NCBI RefSeq assembly: GCF_032911225.1 | Contig: NZ_CP136600.1 | Location: 4,712,001-4,776,000 of the forward strand | Direction of reading: 5' to 3' | Origin: Thalassotalea fonticola | GTDB taxonomy: Bacteria > Pseudomonadota > Gammaproteobacteria > Enterobacterales > Alteromonadaceae | DNA: 64,000 bases | Shown here: one piece after another, positions 38,001 through 45,692 of the stretch | How positions within the stretch are numbered: the first letter of the stretch is position 1 | How the letters are laid out: each line of letters begins with the position of its first letter | Position numbers and translations under genes: made by a program | The notes under the pieces: generated by a model | The model's database searches: none | The model's input: only the letters and a program-made list of their open reading frames with translations | What the model was told of the DNA's origin: nothing

Positions 38001-38157
38001 CGGGTTGGCGGTAAGTACCTTATTTACCATTATTTTACTGCCTTGCTTGTTACTTTTACAGCGCCATGATTTTGGCTTTCGAAAATCTTCACTAAATAGC
38101 TCTGTAATAGAACCTGAGCTAAATGCGTTAGTGGTTCAACCACAATCAAAAATTTAA
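35032..38157 (+). CDS. RND family efflux permease (HAE1-like)
   Basis: This 1041-aa inner-membrane protein has the RND layout: TM1, a large periplasmic loop (residues about 35-335), TM2-6, TM7, a second loop (about 555-860) and TM8-12. LPVQLFPDIENPRI near residue 31 and the TM4 segment FAVGMVLDAAIVVLENI fit HAE1 pumps. AcrB has Asp407-Asp408 in TM4 and Lys940 in TM10; here the aligned residues read LDAA and VVNNAILL, so only one Asp is kept and the Lys is Asn. It is expected to export drugs, bile-like compounds or lipids with a partner adaptor. It lies 10 bases before its adaptor gene. No outer-membrane TolC gene is nearby. Confidence 0.93.
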   Translation: MKLTSKALNSPAAVAVAVALILLVGLLSLNKLPVQLFPDIENPRIAIQTSWRAASPQEIESEILEPQEKVLRGIPGLQSMNAFANRGSAFINLEFGIDTNMQETLMEVISRMTRVQSQPRDATPPRVMLGGFGGGNPALTFFFLQALPGNENEIDDYIDFAEDSIRPRIEAIEGVASVQMFNGQNRQELQIRFDPIKAAEFGIEIPKLIALVSGTNDISGGFIDVGRRQYTLRFNGKYEVEELSQLILESRNGRNIRLGDIATVVVGRADKEEIAVQNGNPAFSMRIDRVSGANVLDTLNRVKTEVELLNNEILAEKKLVMIQSFDASVFIYRAINLVTSNLFVGAVLSLLVLWFFIRRARATFIIATAIPISLLSTFIVLQLTGRSLNVISLAGLAFAVGMVLDAAIVVLENILRMRDKGLNVHDSAEQGAKQVWGALLASTATTVAIFLPVFFLKDIEGQLFGDLALTIAIAVSVSLIVAVVLLPVLAKYFIKEQQVKDPNQAIWQGMTNWVIKLTNNGKKRLVVSASLLILPVIVTVFTVPNLDYLPPVKRDAIDANLQFPPGANLQTIEREVVNPIIERLKPYMDGEKQPALKNYYLFSGPFGGALGVRAKDQSQVEELLRVVRDEILVDLPDTRAFAVQGNLFGGFGGGRQVQIHLQSRDTQALQNAARQGVEWVNDAIEGANVSANPSPEMSAPELRLTPKDRNILEQGWSRRDLGQVVRTLGDGVYAGEYFNGSKRLNIIVRSEGWDDPDNLGDVPVVTGAGNITQLSELVDINRTVGPNRLTRIDGNRTITLNVNPPPGWSLEETIAVLKNEVAPKLKAALPADGSIVYGGSADQLEKAITVMSENFLFALVILFLLMAALFRSVKDSALVIITIPLATVGGVLALQLLNVFVFQPLDLLTMIGFVILLGLVVNNAILLVHQTRLAQAQGVSRVDAVQQALSLRLRPIFMSTCTSFFGMLPLLLIPGAGSVIYRGLAAVIVGGLAVSTLFTIILLPCLLLLQRHDFGFRKSSLNSSVIEPELNALVVQPQSKI

Positions 38158-38167
38158 GGATAAAACG

Positions 38168-39232
38168 ATGAAAAAATATTTATTAATTCTGGCTTCTATT
38201 ACGTTCTTTGCAAGCAGCATCACTGTTGCGACCGAAGATGAAGCGCAACTAGTGAGCATCGAAGCGGCAAAGGTTGAACAAGTACAGGCACGCGTTTGGC
38301 TGCCAGGTAATGTCGTCAACCGAATGAATGCCCCTATTTCTGCCGAGCAAACAGGGCAGTTGCTATGGATAGTTGATATAGGCACACACGTTCAGCAGGG
38401 TGATGTGATCGCCCGTATTGATAATCGAAACTTAAAGCTATTAATGGCGCAACAACAGGCGAAATCAAAACAATATCAAGCAAATGTTGAGTATTTAACC
38501 AAACAAAAGCAGCGTTTACTTAAGCTTAATGAAACCAATAACACCGCATTAAGCGAACTAGAGCGCACAGAGAAAGATTTACTTGTCGCCCAAAATGAAA
38601 TGATTGCCGAACAAATGCAAATCAAACAGACCAAATTAGCCATTGAAAAAACAGAAATTAAAGCACCGTTTTCAGGTTTTATTAGTGAGCGGTTTGCTTA
38701 TGTCGGCGAATTAATTTCTATCGGCCGCCCTATGGTAGTTTTAGTGGATCCTAACGATCTTGATATCAAAATTGCGGCACCAATATCGATTGCGCCATTT
38801 TTAAAGCAAGGGGCTCAAATGCAGGTCAAATGGCAAGATCAATTGATCGAATTGCCTATTAGAACATGGAGCCGCGCCGGTGACCAATCATCTCGCACTT
38901 TCAATGTTAGGTTAGCTGCAACTAATCTAGACTTATTATCGGGTACTGCTGTTAGTGTGTCATTACCAAAGCAAAACCCAGTACAGGCGCTAATGATACC
39001 AAGGGATGCATTATTACTGAGGCAGTCTGATACATTTGTACTGACGGTAAGTGATGATTTAGTTGCCAAAAAAATTAACGTTATTGTAGGTCAGGGAGAA
39101 GGACAGTGGGTATCGGTAGCTGGAGAAATTGTTGCTGGCGATACAGTTATTGTTCGCGGCGGTGAACGTTTACAAGATGGTCAAACGGTCCGTATTGATC
39201 AACAAGTCATTGCGCTTGCAAAGCTAAATTAA
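38168..39232 (+). CDS. RND efflux periplasmic adaptor subunit
   Basis: The 354-aa membrane fusion protein has a signal peptide (residues 1-21, ILASITFFASSITVATE), a biotinyl-lipoyl-like half-domain (GQLLWIVDIGTHVQQGDVIARID), a coiled-coil hairpin (about 90-160), the matching half (IKAPFSGFISERFAYVGELIS), a beta-barrel and a membrane-proximal domain. It joins the upstream permease to an outer-membrane channel of the TolC kind. There is no lipoprotein Cys. The order permease then adaptor is the reverse of acrAB. The two genes end at an inverted repeat 12 bases past the stop. Confidence 0.92.
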   Translation: MKKYLLILASITFFASSITVATEDEAQLVSIEAAKVEQVQARVWLPGNVVNRMNAPISAEQTGQLLWIVDIGTHVQQGDVIARIDNRNLKLLMAQQQAKSKQYQANVEYLTKQKQRLLKLNETNNTALSELERTEKDLLVAQNEMIAEQMQIKQTKLAIEKTEIKAPFSGFISERFAYVGELISIGRPMVVLVDPNDLDIKIAAPISIAPFLKQGAQMQVKWQDQLIELPIRTWSRAGDQSSRTFNVRLAATNLDLLSGTAVSVSLPKQNPVQALMIPRDALLLRQSDTFVLTVSDDLVAKKINVIVGQGEGQWVSVAGEIVAGDTVIVRGGERLQDGQTVRIDQQVIALAKLN

Positions 39233-39244
39233 CCAAACTTAAGC

Positions 39245-39301
39245 TAGGGTCAGAGTCAAGTTTAAGCACATAACTAATACACATAACTTGACTCTGACCC
39301 T
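39245..39301. repeat. Inverted repeat (GGTCAGAGTCAAG family), copy 2
   Basis: The same arm as at 32340, TAGGGTCAGAGTCAAGTT, lies at 39245-39262 and is inverted at 39285-39301 with a 22-base loop. The loop differs fully from copy 1, so only the arms are conserved. It separates the convergent adaptor and lipoprotein genes. Confidence 0.9.
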
Positions 39302-39315
39302 TGTTAATTTCATTG

Positions 39316-39894
39316 TCAATGCCCCATAATCATCAAAGGTAAGAATAAAACGAAAGCACCAGCGATTATCACTGTATCGGCAGCTAAGGTAAAAGGTGTT
39401 GCAATTACTTTACCTGCGAACTCTACAGGGTTATCTGGGTCTAAAATTTTCACACTCTTTTCATCTTGCAAATCATGATATTTAAGATCGTGGTTTATAT
39501 CTTCTTCAGTGCCTTTTAGCCGTTTATTAATTAGTTGGTTATTTTCACCATCAAGAGGATAATCTAATTTAATTAATTCAATCGCCTCCTGCTCAGTTAA
39601 GTGTACATAATTAACGTTTATATTTAATTCCAGAGAAAGATGATCAGAATAAGGAGTAATGTTTATCGACTCATTAATATTGCTTGTTTCTTGTGTAAGA
39701 AGTAGTGTTTGAGTGAGGTGTTCATCTAGGTTAAAACGATAAGCTCGGTCTTTAGCTTTTAACGTAAACTCTTGTTTATCTTCATTAACATGGTAACCAG
39801 TAAAGCGTACCATATCATAGTCATCACTCCACATATGGCTTGTGGTATGACAACCTGTTAAACATAACATCACCAGCAATATTATAATTTTCAT
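39316..39894 (-). CDS. Putative lipoprotein, unknown
   Basis: The product of about 192 residues starts MKIIILLVMLCLTGCHTTS, with a lipobox LTGC whose Cys would be lipid-modified. The mature part is acidic, with AFTLAAD and a hydrophobic C-terminal segment (TVIIAGAFVLFLPLMIMG) that could be a membrane helix. The ATG at 39894 follows AGGGAGAAAG; the ORF could extend upstream to 39930 but would bury the signal peptide. No family was recognised. It is convergent with the RND adaptor gene and has no obvious operon partner. Confidence 0.8.
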   Translation of the reverse strand: MKIIILLVMLCLTGCHTTSHMWSDDYDMVRFTGYHVNEDKQEFTLKAKDRAYRFNLDEHLTQTLLLTQETSNINESINITPYSDHLSLELNINVNYVHLTEQEAIELIKLDYPLDGENNQLINKRLKGTEEDINHDLKYHDLQDEKSVKILDPDNPVEFAGKVIATPFTLAADTVIIAGAFVLFLPLMIMGH

Positions 39895-40150
39895 AACTTT
39901 CTCCCTATTGTTCACTATGCACAATTGCATTAAATGTTTTTAATTAAACAGGTTAACGTACTGCTGATTCGTGCTATTTAATATTGAAAGCACCTTATCA
40001 TTAGGGGGAAATAAGTCGTAATATTATTATCAAAGTACCATTTTTATAACTTTTGGTATCGTATTTTGATACTTTATAGCAAGTCTGGTTGATCGATAAC
40101 TTGCATTGAAATATTCATTCTCTTTTAATACGGCAATAATTTGCGATCAA

Positions 40151-40170
40151 AAAAGGCGCTAATGCGCCTT
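40151..40170 (-). terminator. Terminator of the leuS-lipA block
   Basis: GGCGC-TAAT-GCGCC followed, read leftward, by six T residues. It lies 26 bases past the lipA stop. The rest of the 301-base gap from 39895 to 40195 is AT-rich and holds nothing else I can support. Confidence 0.85.
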
Positions 40171-40195
40171 TCATCTAGTAAGGTAAAAGTGTAAT

Positions 40196-41179
40196 TTACT
40201 TAACTTCTTCGCCAGCAGCTTGTTTGTCAGCATGATAAGAACTTCGAACCAGTGGACCACATGCTGCATGTTCAAAGCCCATCGCTTCGGCTTCACGTTT
40301 AAACATGTCAAAGTCGTCTGGGTGCACGTAACGTTCTACCGCTAGGTGATGCTTACTAGGCTGTAGGTATTGGCCAATGGTTAACATAGTTACACCATGA
40401 GCGCGTAAATCACGCATCACTTCTAATATTTCGTCGTTAGTTTCACCTAAACCAACCATTAAGCCTGATTTAGTTGGTACGTTCGGATTAGCTTCACCAA
40501 ATTTTTTCAGTAAATCTAATGACCATTGATAGTTAGCGCCCGGACGAGCTTTAGTATAAAGGCGCGGTGCTGTTTCTAAATTGTGGTTAAAAACATGCGG
40601 TGGATTGGCATTTAAGATATCTAATGCACGGTCCATGCGGCCACGAAAATCAGGGACTAAAATTTCAACTTTAGTATGTGGAGCATGTTCGCTAATTTCG
40701 CTAATACAGTCAGCGAATTGCTGTGCGCCGCCGTCACGTAAGTCATCACGGTCAACTGAAGTAATTACCACGTACTTTAAACGCATATCTTTAAGTGTTA
40801 AAGCAAGTTTCTTTGGCTCTTCTTTATCCGCCGCTAATGGGCGACCATGGCCAACATCACAAAATGGACAACGTCGTGTACAAATATCACCTAAAATCAT
40901 AAAGGTGGCAGTACCGTGGTTAAAACATTCTGATAGGTTAGGACAAGATGCTTCTTCGCATACTGAGTGCAAGCCGTGTTTCCTTAGTGATGATTTGATG
41001 TGATCAATATTTTCACTTGAACGGGGTAACTTGATCCGCAGCCAATCAGGCTTACGCAACATCGATTTACGGTCTGAAGGCACAACCTTAATAGGAATAT
41101 GCTGCATTTTGTCGGCATCACGCATTTTTGTGCCTGGGGCAACACGTGTTGTTTTAACTTTTTCTGTTGTTTCTGTCAT
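40196..41179 (-). CDS. lipA: Lipoyl synthase
   Basis: The 327-aa radical SAM enzyme inserts two sulfurs into octanoyl groups on E2 and GcvH proteins. The auxiliary cluster motif Cys74-x4-Cys79-x5-Cys85 ([12 protein letters not shown]) and the radical SAM motif Cys100-x3-Cys104-x2-Cys107 (CTRRCPFC) are both complete. The C-terminal [12 protein letters not shown] gives the serine ligand of the auxiliary cluster. The length is close to E. coli LipA (321 aa). It follows lipB by 5 bases, so both lipoylation enzymes come from one transcript, ending at the terminator near 40160. Confidence 0.97.
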   Translation of the reverse strand: MTETTEKVKTTRVAPGTKMRDADKMQHIPIKVVPSDRKSMLRKPDWLRIKLPRSSENIDHIKSSLRKHGLHSVCEEASCPNLSECFNHGTATFMILGDICTRRCPFCDVGHGRPLAADKEEPKKLALTLKDMRLKYVVITSVDRDDLRDGGAQQFADCISEISEHAPHTKVEILVPDFRGRMDRALDILNANPPHVFNHNLETAPRLYTKARPGANYQWSLDLLKKFGEANPNVPTKSGLMVGLGETNDEILEVMRDLRAHGVTMLTIGQYLQPSKHHLAVERYVHPDDFDMFKREAEAMGFEHAACGPLVRSSYHADKQAAGEEVK

Positions 41180-41184
41180 GACGA

Positions 41185-41868
41185 TTACAAACCTGTCTTA
41201 TAACTAACTGTGTCAGCATTTAATAAATGCTGTAATTGCTCAACTAAAGCGTTGCCTGTTTCGGCAACGTTGTCTGGACCATTCAAATCAATGGTTTGGA
41301 TCATTTCTAACCCGGCATAACCGCATGGGTTTATGCGTAAAAACGGTGATAAGTCCATATTCACATTAATCGCTAGTCCATGGAAAGAGCACCCCTTACG
41401 GACGCGCAAACCCAGTGAAGCAATTTTTTTACCGTCAACATATACACCAGGTGCATCTGGTTTAGCTGCCGCATCAATATCATATTGCGCCAGCATACTA
41501 ACAATGCCGTTTTCTATTAGCGTTACTAATTCACGAACGCCCATTTTTCGGCGACGTAAATTGATCATAAAGTAGATCACTTGCTGACCAGGGCCGTGAT
41601 ACGTTACTTGCCCGCCTCTATCAACCTTCACTACCGGAATATCACCAGGCATTAACAGATGTTCTTCTTTACCTGCTTGCCCTTGGGTAAACACCGGCAA
41701 ATGCTCAACTAACCAAAGCTCGTCATCGACACTGTCATCACGAGTATCAGTAAAGTCTTGCATTGCATGCCAGACTGTTTCGTAATCCATGCTATTTAAT
41801 TGGCGAATAACCAGTGGGTAACTCAAGGTGTTTTCTCTCTGATCGTTAAGTGGCGACATTATAGCCAT
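41185..41868 (-). CDS. lipB: Octanoyltransferase LipB
   Basis: This 227-aa enzyme transfers octanoate from acyl carrier protein to lipoyl domains. Signature parts are [38 protein letters not shown], and [19 protein letters not shown] with the catalytic Lys-Gly-Cys neighbourhood near residue 165. The N-terminus carries about 15 more residues than E. coli LipB, so the fourth codon (ATG) is a possible alternative start. It lies between ybeD and lipA, the conserved gammaproteobacterial order. Confidence 0.95.
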   Translation of the reverse strand: MAIMSPLNDQRENTLSYPLVIRQLNSMDYETVWHAMQDFTDTRDDSVDDELWLVEHLPVFTQGQAGKEEHLLMPGDIPVVKVDRGGQVTYHGPGQQVIYFMINLRRRKMGVRELVTLIENGIVSMLAQYDIDAAAKPDAPGVYVDGKKIASLGLRVRKGCSFHGLAINVNMDLSPFLRINPCGYAGLEMIQTIDLNGPDNVAETGNALVEQLQHLLNADTVSYKTGL

Positions 41869-41952
41869 ATTAACTCAAATATCTACCCTAAGCACAGCAT
41901 GGGTATTACTGAATTCGTAAACAATTTGATATAGCTCATATTAATTAGTTTT

Positions 41953-42216
41953 TTACAATACGTAGCGTACTTCTTCAATTGCCGATAACTCTTTGTAAAG
42001 TTTCTCAATATGCGCTTGGCTGGTAACTCGAATTGGTATTGAAACCGAGTGATAGTTTCCTTTACTGCTTGGCTTAATTGTTGGAACGTAATCTGCGGGA
42101 GTATCATTTTGCAAAACTTCAATGATCAAGTCAGGTAGGTTAGGGACGGCAACGCCCATAATTTTAAAATTTAATACGCAAGGAAATTCAAGTAGTTCAT
42201 TGAATTTGGTTTTCAT
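41953..42216 (-). CDS. ybeD: DUF493 family protein YbeD
   Basis: The 87-aa protein starts MKTKFNELLEFPCVLNFKIMG and has the compact ferredoxin-like DUF493 fold pattern, with HIEKLYKELSAIEEVRYVL at the end. It matches E. coli YbeD (87 aa) in length and in position between dacA and lipB. Its role is not established; the location suggests a link to lipoylation. AAAGAGAG upstream of the ATG supports the start. Confidence 0.93.
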   Translation of the reverse strand: MKTKFNELLEFPCVLNFKIMGVAVPNLPDLIIEVLQNDTPADYVPTIKPSSKGNYHSVSIPIRVTSQAHIEKLYKELSAIEEVRYVL

Positions 42217-42270
42217 ACAGCTCTCTTTAAACGTTTATAGCGACATTAGTAAGGGTTTATACCAATGGCA

Positions 42271-43119
42271 CTAATTAATTAGGGTCTTTTTAAATGCTTG
42301 AAACTCACCATGGAGCACACTAGCAACAGGGCCTACTTGGCCTGAGCCGATGATTTTACCATCAATTTGGATGATAGGTGAAATTTCTCGTGAAGAAGAT
42401 GAGATCCACACTTCGTCGGCCGTCAATAAATCATCAACAGTAATGTTTTGTTGGTGTACTTTTAGGCCCGACGCTTCGGCAAGTTCAATAATGACATCGC
42501 GGGTGATGCCGCCTAATATTAATTGGTTTTGCGGCGGTGTATAAACTTCTCTGAACTTAACCAGAAATACATTTGAAGTAGAGCCTTCAGTGATTAAGTT
42601 ATCGCGATGTAGTATTGCTTCATCACAACCTAGCTGCTGAGCCTTATTACGCAGCATGATATTACCTAACAGAGCGATTGATTTAATATCGCAATGCTGC
42701 CAACGAATGTCTGCAAGTAATGTTGCTGTTGCTGTTTCAATTGACTCTTCGTTAACAATTAAGGGTGATGCGAGTAACATAACGGTAGGTGTTGAAACTT
42801 CATCAATGAGTTGATTTCGATCTTCGCTAACACCGCGAGTAACCTGCAGGTATATTGATAAATGCCCACCACCGTTGCGCTCAATAAGCGTTCGGATAAT
42901 GTTCTTCCACTCAATTTCAGAGTGAGGGTTGCTTATGTCGAGTTGTTCTAGACAGCAGGCTAAGCGTTCTAGGTGTTGTTTTAAGCGAAAGGGAGTAGAG
43001 TTATAAACCGGTATTACTTCATAAATACCGTCAGCAAACAAAAAACCTCGGTCTAAAACCGAGATTTTTGCGTCTTTTTTGGCGAGTAATTCACCATTCA
43101 AATAAACGATGTCTGTCAT
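42271..43119 (-). CDS. D-amino acid aminotransferase (fold type IV PLP enzyme)
   Basis: This 282-aa class IV aminotransferase resembles bacterial D-alanine aminotransferase (Dat). It begins VYLNGELLAKKDAKISVLDRGFLFADGIYEV, of which SVLDRGFLFADGIYEV is characteristic. The PLP lysine is likely in the DIKSIALLGNIMLRN segment near residue 146, and EGSTSNVFLV and ITRDVIIELA bind cofactor phosphate. It swaps amino groups between D-amino acids and 2-oxo acids. It lies between dacA, which releases D-alanine from peptidoglycan, and ybeD. The exact substrate range, and Dat versus a branched-chain or ADC lyase relative, is not certain. Confidence 0.87.
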   Translation of the reverse strand: MTDIVYLNGELLAKKDAKISVLDRGFLFADGIYEVIPVYNSTPFRLKQHLERLACCLEQLDISNPHSEIEWKNIIRTLIERNGGGHLSIYLQVTRGVSEDRNQLIDEVSTPTVMLLASPLIVNEESIETATATLLADIRWQHCDIKSIALLGNIMLRNKAQQLGCDEAILHRDNLITEGSTSNVFLVKFREVYTPPQNQLILGGITRDVIIELAEASGLKVHQQNITVDDLLTADEVWISSSSREISPIIQIDGKIIGSGQVGPVASVLHGEFQAFKKTLIN

Positions 43120-43132
43120 AATGTCTACTTAT

Positions 43133-43236
43133 GCCGTCATTCCCGTGAACGACTCCATGGATGGAGAAGTTAGAGTGAAGCAGGATGCCCGACCCGAGGC
43201 GGGAATCCATTTATGGATACTCTAACAATAGAGTAT
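43133..43236. repeat. Dispersed intergenic repeat (GTCATTCCCG...CGGGAATCCAT type)
   Basis: The segment begins CCGTCATTCCCGTG and contains GGCGGGAATCCAT, outer parts of a REP-like palindrome found widely in marine gammaproteobacteria, with an inserted middle (CTCCATGGATGGAG dyad). A separate perfect hairpin ATACTCT-AACAAT-AGAGTAT lies at 43217-43236. It sits in the 160-base gap between dacA and the aminotransferase gene. Confidence 0.65.
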
Positions 43237-43279
43237 TACTTTATTTGAAAAATTATATGCTGCAAGTTTCAAGTTTCTA

Positions 43280-44446
43280 TTAAAGCAATTGCAACTTCAC
43301 GTAATCAACCAAACGGCTAAACAAGCTACCTTCATTCACTTCTTGTAACGTAACTAAAGGATATTCACCAACATCTTCGCCGTTAAGTTGTAAAAATACC
43401 TTACCAACAACAGTACCCTTAGCTAAAGGCGCTTCTAATTGTTGATCGAGTTTGAAGTTTGCTTCTAAGTTTTTACGTTGACCACGTGGAATGGTGATTG
43501 ATGTATCGGTTAAAATACCTAAATCGACCTCTTTAATATCACCCATCCATACGCGGTTAGTAGCAAAACTTTCGCCGGCTTTATACGGGGTGATCGTTTC
43601 AAAGAAACGGAAACCATAATTTAGTAATTTTTTACTTTCAATTTTACGTGCTTGTTCGCTCTTAGCACCCATAACCACAGTAACTAAACGCATATTACCT
43701 TTAGTGGCGCTCGTTACTAAGTTAAAGCCCGCTTTTGAATGATGACCAGTTTTCAAACCATCTACATTCATACTTTTATCCCACAATAAGCTATTTCGGT
43801 TATATTGCTTTATGTTGTTAAAGGTAAACGATTTTTGCTTATAAATTGCATATTCATCAGGTACATCAGTAATTAATGCACTGGCTAGTGTGGCCATATC
43901 ACGTGGAGTAGAGTAGTGCTCTGTACCACTTAAACCGTGTGAGTTTTGAAAGTTACTGCCTAACATACCAAGTTGCTGGGCATGAGCATTCATTAAATCA
44001 GCAAATGCACTTTCACTACCGGCAATATGTTCAGACATTGCTACACAAGCATCGTTACCAGAGGCAACAATGATCCCTTGATTAAGTAATTTAACTGATA
44101 CTTCAGTACCTACTTCAATAAACATTTTTGATGAATCTGGAAAGTTTTTCGCCCAGGCGTTTTCGCTGATAGTAACTAAATCATCATTTGCGATGTTGCC
44201 GGCTTCAATTTCCTTACCAATGATGTAACTCGTCATCATTTTAGTTAGTGATGCGGGCTCTAATTGAATGTCTGCATTACCTTCGGCTATTACTTTGCCG
44301 GTAGCATGATCTAGTAAAATATAACCTTCAGCATTAATTTGTGGTGGCGCTGGAATAATTGTATTCGCAGAGGCGGTGAATGCGGCTGTTGCTAAAACAA
44401 GGCCGCTAAATATGTTTATAAGTTTACGTGCTGAGTTGCTCATCAT
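43280..44446 (-). CDS. dacA: D-alanyl-D-alanine carboxypeptidase DacA (PBP5/6)
   Basis: This 388-aa penicillin-binding protein removes the terminal D-Ala from peptidoglycan pentapeptides. A signal peptide ends near residue 27 (AAFTASA). Active-site motifs are Ser66-x-x-Lys69 (ASLTKM), SGN (IVASGNDACVA) and KTG (DGLKTGHHSKAG). A PBP5 C-terminal beta domain follows, and the last residues (SLFSRLVDYVKLQLL) form the amphipathic membrane anchor. The length matches E. coli DacA (403 aa with signal). It lies downstream of rlpA in the elongasome cluster. Confidence 0.96.
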   Translation of the reverse strand: MMSNSARKLINIFSGLVLATAAFTASANTIIPAPPQINAEGYILLDHATGKVIAEGNADIQLEPASLTKMMTSYIIGKEIEAGNIANDDLVTISENAWAKNFPDSSKMFIEVGTEVSVKLLNQGIIVASGNDACVAMSEHIAGSESAFADLMNAHAQQLGMLGSNFQNSHGLSGTEHYSTPRDMATLASALITDVPDEYAIYKQKSFTFNNIKQYNRNSLLWDKSMNVDGLKTGHHSKAGFNLVTSATKGNMRLVTVVMGAKSEQARKIESKKLLNYGFRFFETITPYKAGESFATNRVWMGDIKEVDLGILTDTSITIPRGQRKNLEANFKLDQQLEAPLAKGTVVGKVFLQLNGEDVGEYPLVTLQEVNEGSLFSRLVDYVKLQLL

Positions 44447-44606
44447 TTACCTGTAAAATTCGATAATTTTTAGTTTTAATAGTTATAATTTTTAATGTTA
44501 TATTGCCATGAATTAATTTTTTAATGGCAAAAAATTGCTGGTTAGTATATCAGCATTTAGTTTTAATATAAGCGCTGCTAACCGTTTTTATTCAGCTATT
44601 TATCGC

Positions 44607-45560
44607 TTATTTTGGTGATCTTAACGGGTATGCTTCCGGATAACCTTGTTTCTGTAAATTAGCGAGCAATATTTTTGCCTCATTGGCATTATTTATTGGT
44701 CCCACTTGCACCCGAAAAAGTTCATTTTTTTCTGATAATTTTACCGGCACTTGCAATAAGAACTGTATACCTTTGGCGGTATTGTTCGCTAACAGTTTAT
44801 CGCGTGTAACTAAAACATGAATATAGGGCTTAAAATTTGTCAACATAGTTGCTGTTTTGGTTACTGGTGTGGAAGATGAAAGCTTTACCGGGGTGTTTAT
44901 TGGCTGAATTGACCTGTTAGATTGGGCTGCTGGTCGCGAACCCGTCGTTACGGATATGGCTTCCAGTTCAGGTAATCGCTCGATTGTATTGGTCGCAATA
45001 ATGTCGTTTGAAAAAACTGGTTTAGTGAATTTCGCTAAATTAGACTGGGTAATCGCCTCAATACTTACTTTCGCTGTCCCCTTATTTAGCATTCCTAGTT
45101 TGTAGGCCGCACTATAAGACAAATCTATTAAACGATCTTGGTGAAAAGGTCCGCGATCATTTACTCGTACAATCACCGATTTGTTATTGGCTAAATTGGT
45201 AACTTGTACATAAGTAGGTAAGGGCAGGGCTTTATGAGCCGCACTAAACGCATACATATCGTAAATTTCGCCATTTGAGGTTAAATGGCCATGAAACTTT
45301 TTACCATACCAAGAGGCCGTACCTGTAGCTTTATAGCCTTCTGCTGTTTTTAATACACTGTAAGGTTTGCCAAAGACTTGGTAATTTTTATTTCCACCAC
45401 GACTGGGGGCAACGACCTTAGGAACAGGCTCTTTTAGTTCGAGTTCAGTCGGTAGGCGTGTTGGAATGCTGTCATGTGTTTGTGAATAACGCGAGTTGCT
45501 TTGACAAGCGACAAGAGTAAAAAAAATGAATACAAGGAGAATGGGTTTAGCTAACGGCAC
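44607..45560 (-). CDS. rlpA: Septal ring lytic transglycosylase RlpA
   Basis: The 317-aa lipoprotein has a lipobox LVACQ (Cys19), a double-psi beta-barrel domain (TGTASWYGKKFHGHLTSNG, then SVIVRVNDRGPFHQDRLIDLS) with the catalytic His and Asp typical of RlpA, and a C-terminal SPOR domain (LFRVQVGPINNANEAKILLANL). SPOR binds glycan strands lacking stem peptides at division septa. The start is GTG. It follows rodA and precedes dacA, as in E. coli, where RlpA length is 362 aa. Confidence 0.94.
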   Translation of the reverse strand: MPLAKPILLVFIFFTLVACQSNSRYSQTHDSIPTRLPTELELKEPVPKVVAPSRGGNKNYQVFGKPYSVLKTAEGYKATGTASWYGKKFHGHLTSNGEIYDMYAFSAAHKALPLPTYVQVTNLANNKSVIVRVNDRGPFHQDRLIDLSYSAAYKLGMLNKGTAKVSIEAITQSNLAKFTKPVFSNDIIATNTIERLPELEAISVTTGSRPAAQSNRSIQPINTPVKLSSSTPVTKTATMLTNFKPYIHVLVTRDKLLANNTAKGIQFLLQVPVKLSEKNELFRVQVGPINNANEAKILLANLQKQGYPEAYPLRSPK

Positions 45561-45692
45561 AATGGGCTTCTTATTATTATAAAAATTTATTCATATAAGC
45601 TCGCAGCGCTTATATTTGCAGCAATAAGTGTAGTAAGTTATAGGTATAGACTCAACCGTTTTATTGTTATTTCCAGCCATAAATAACTTTAC

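Noticed and set aside
40581..41003. 140-aa antisense ORF within lipA
   Set aside because: Opposite strand of a complete, motif-confirmed lipA; no independent support.
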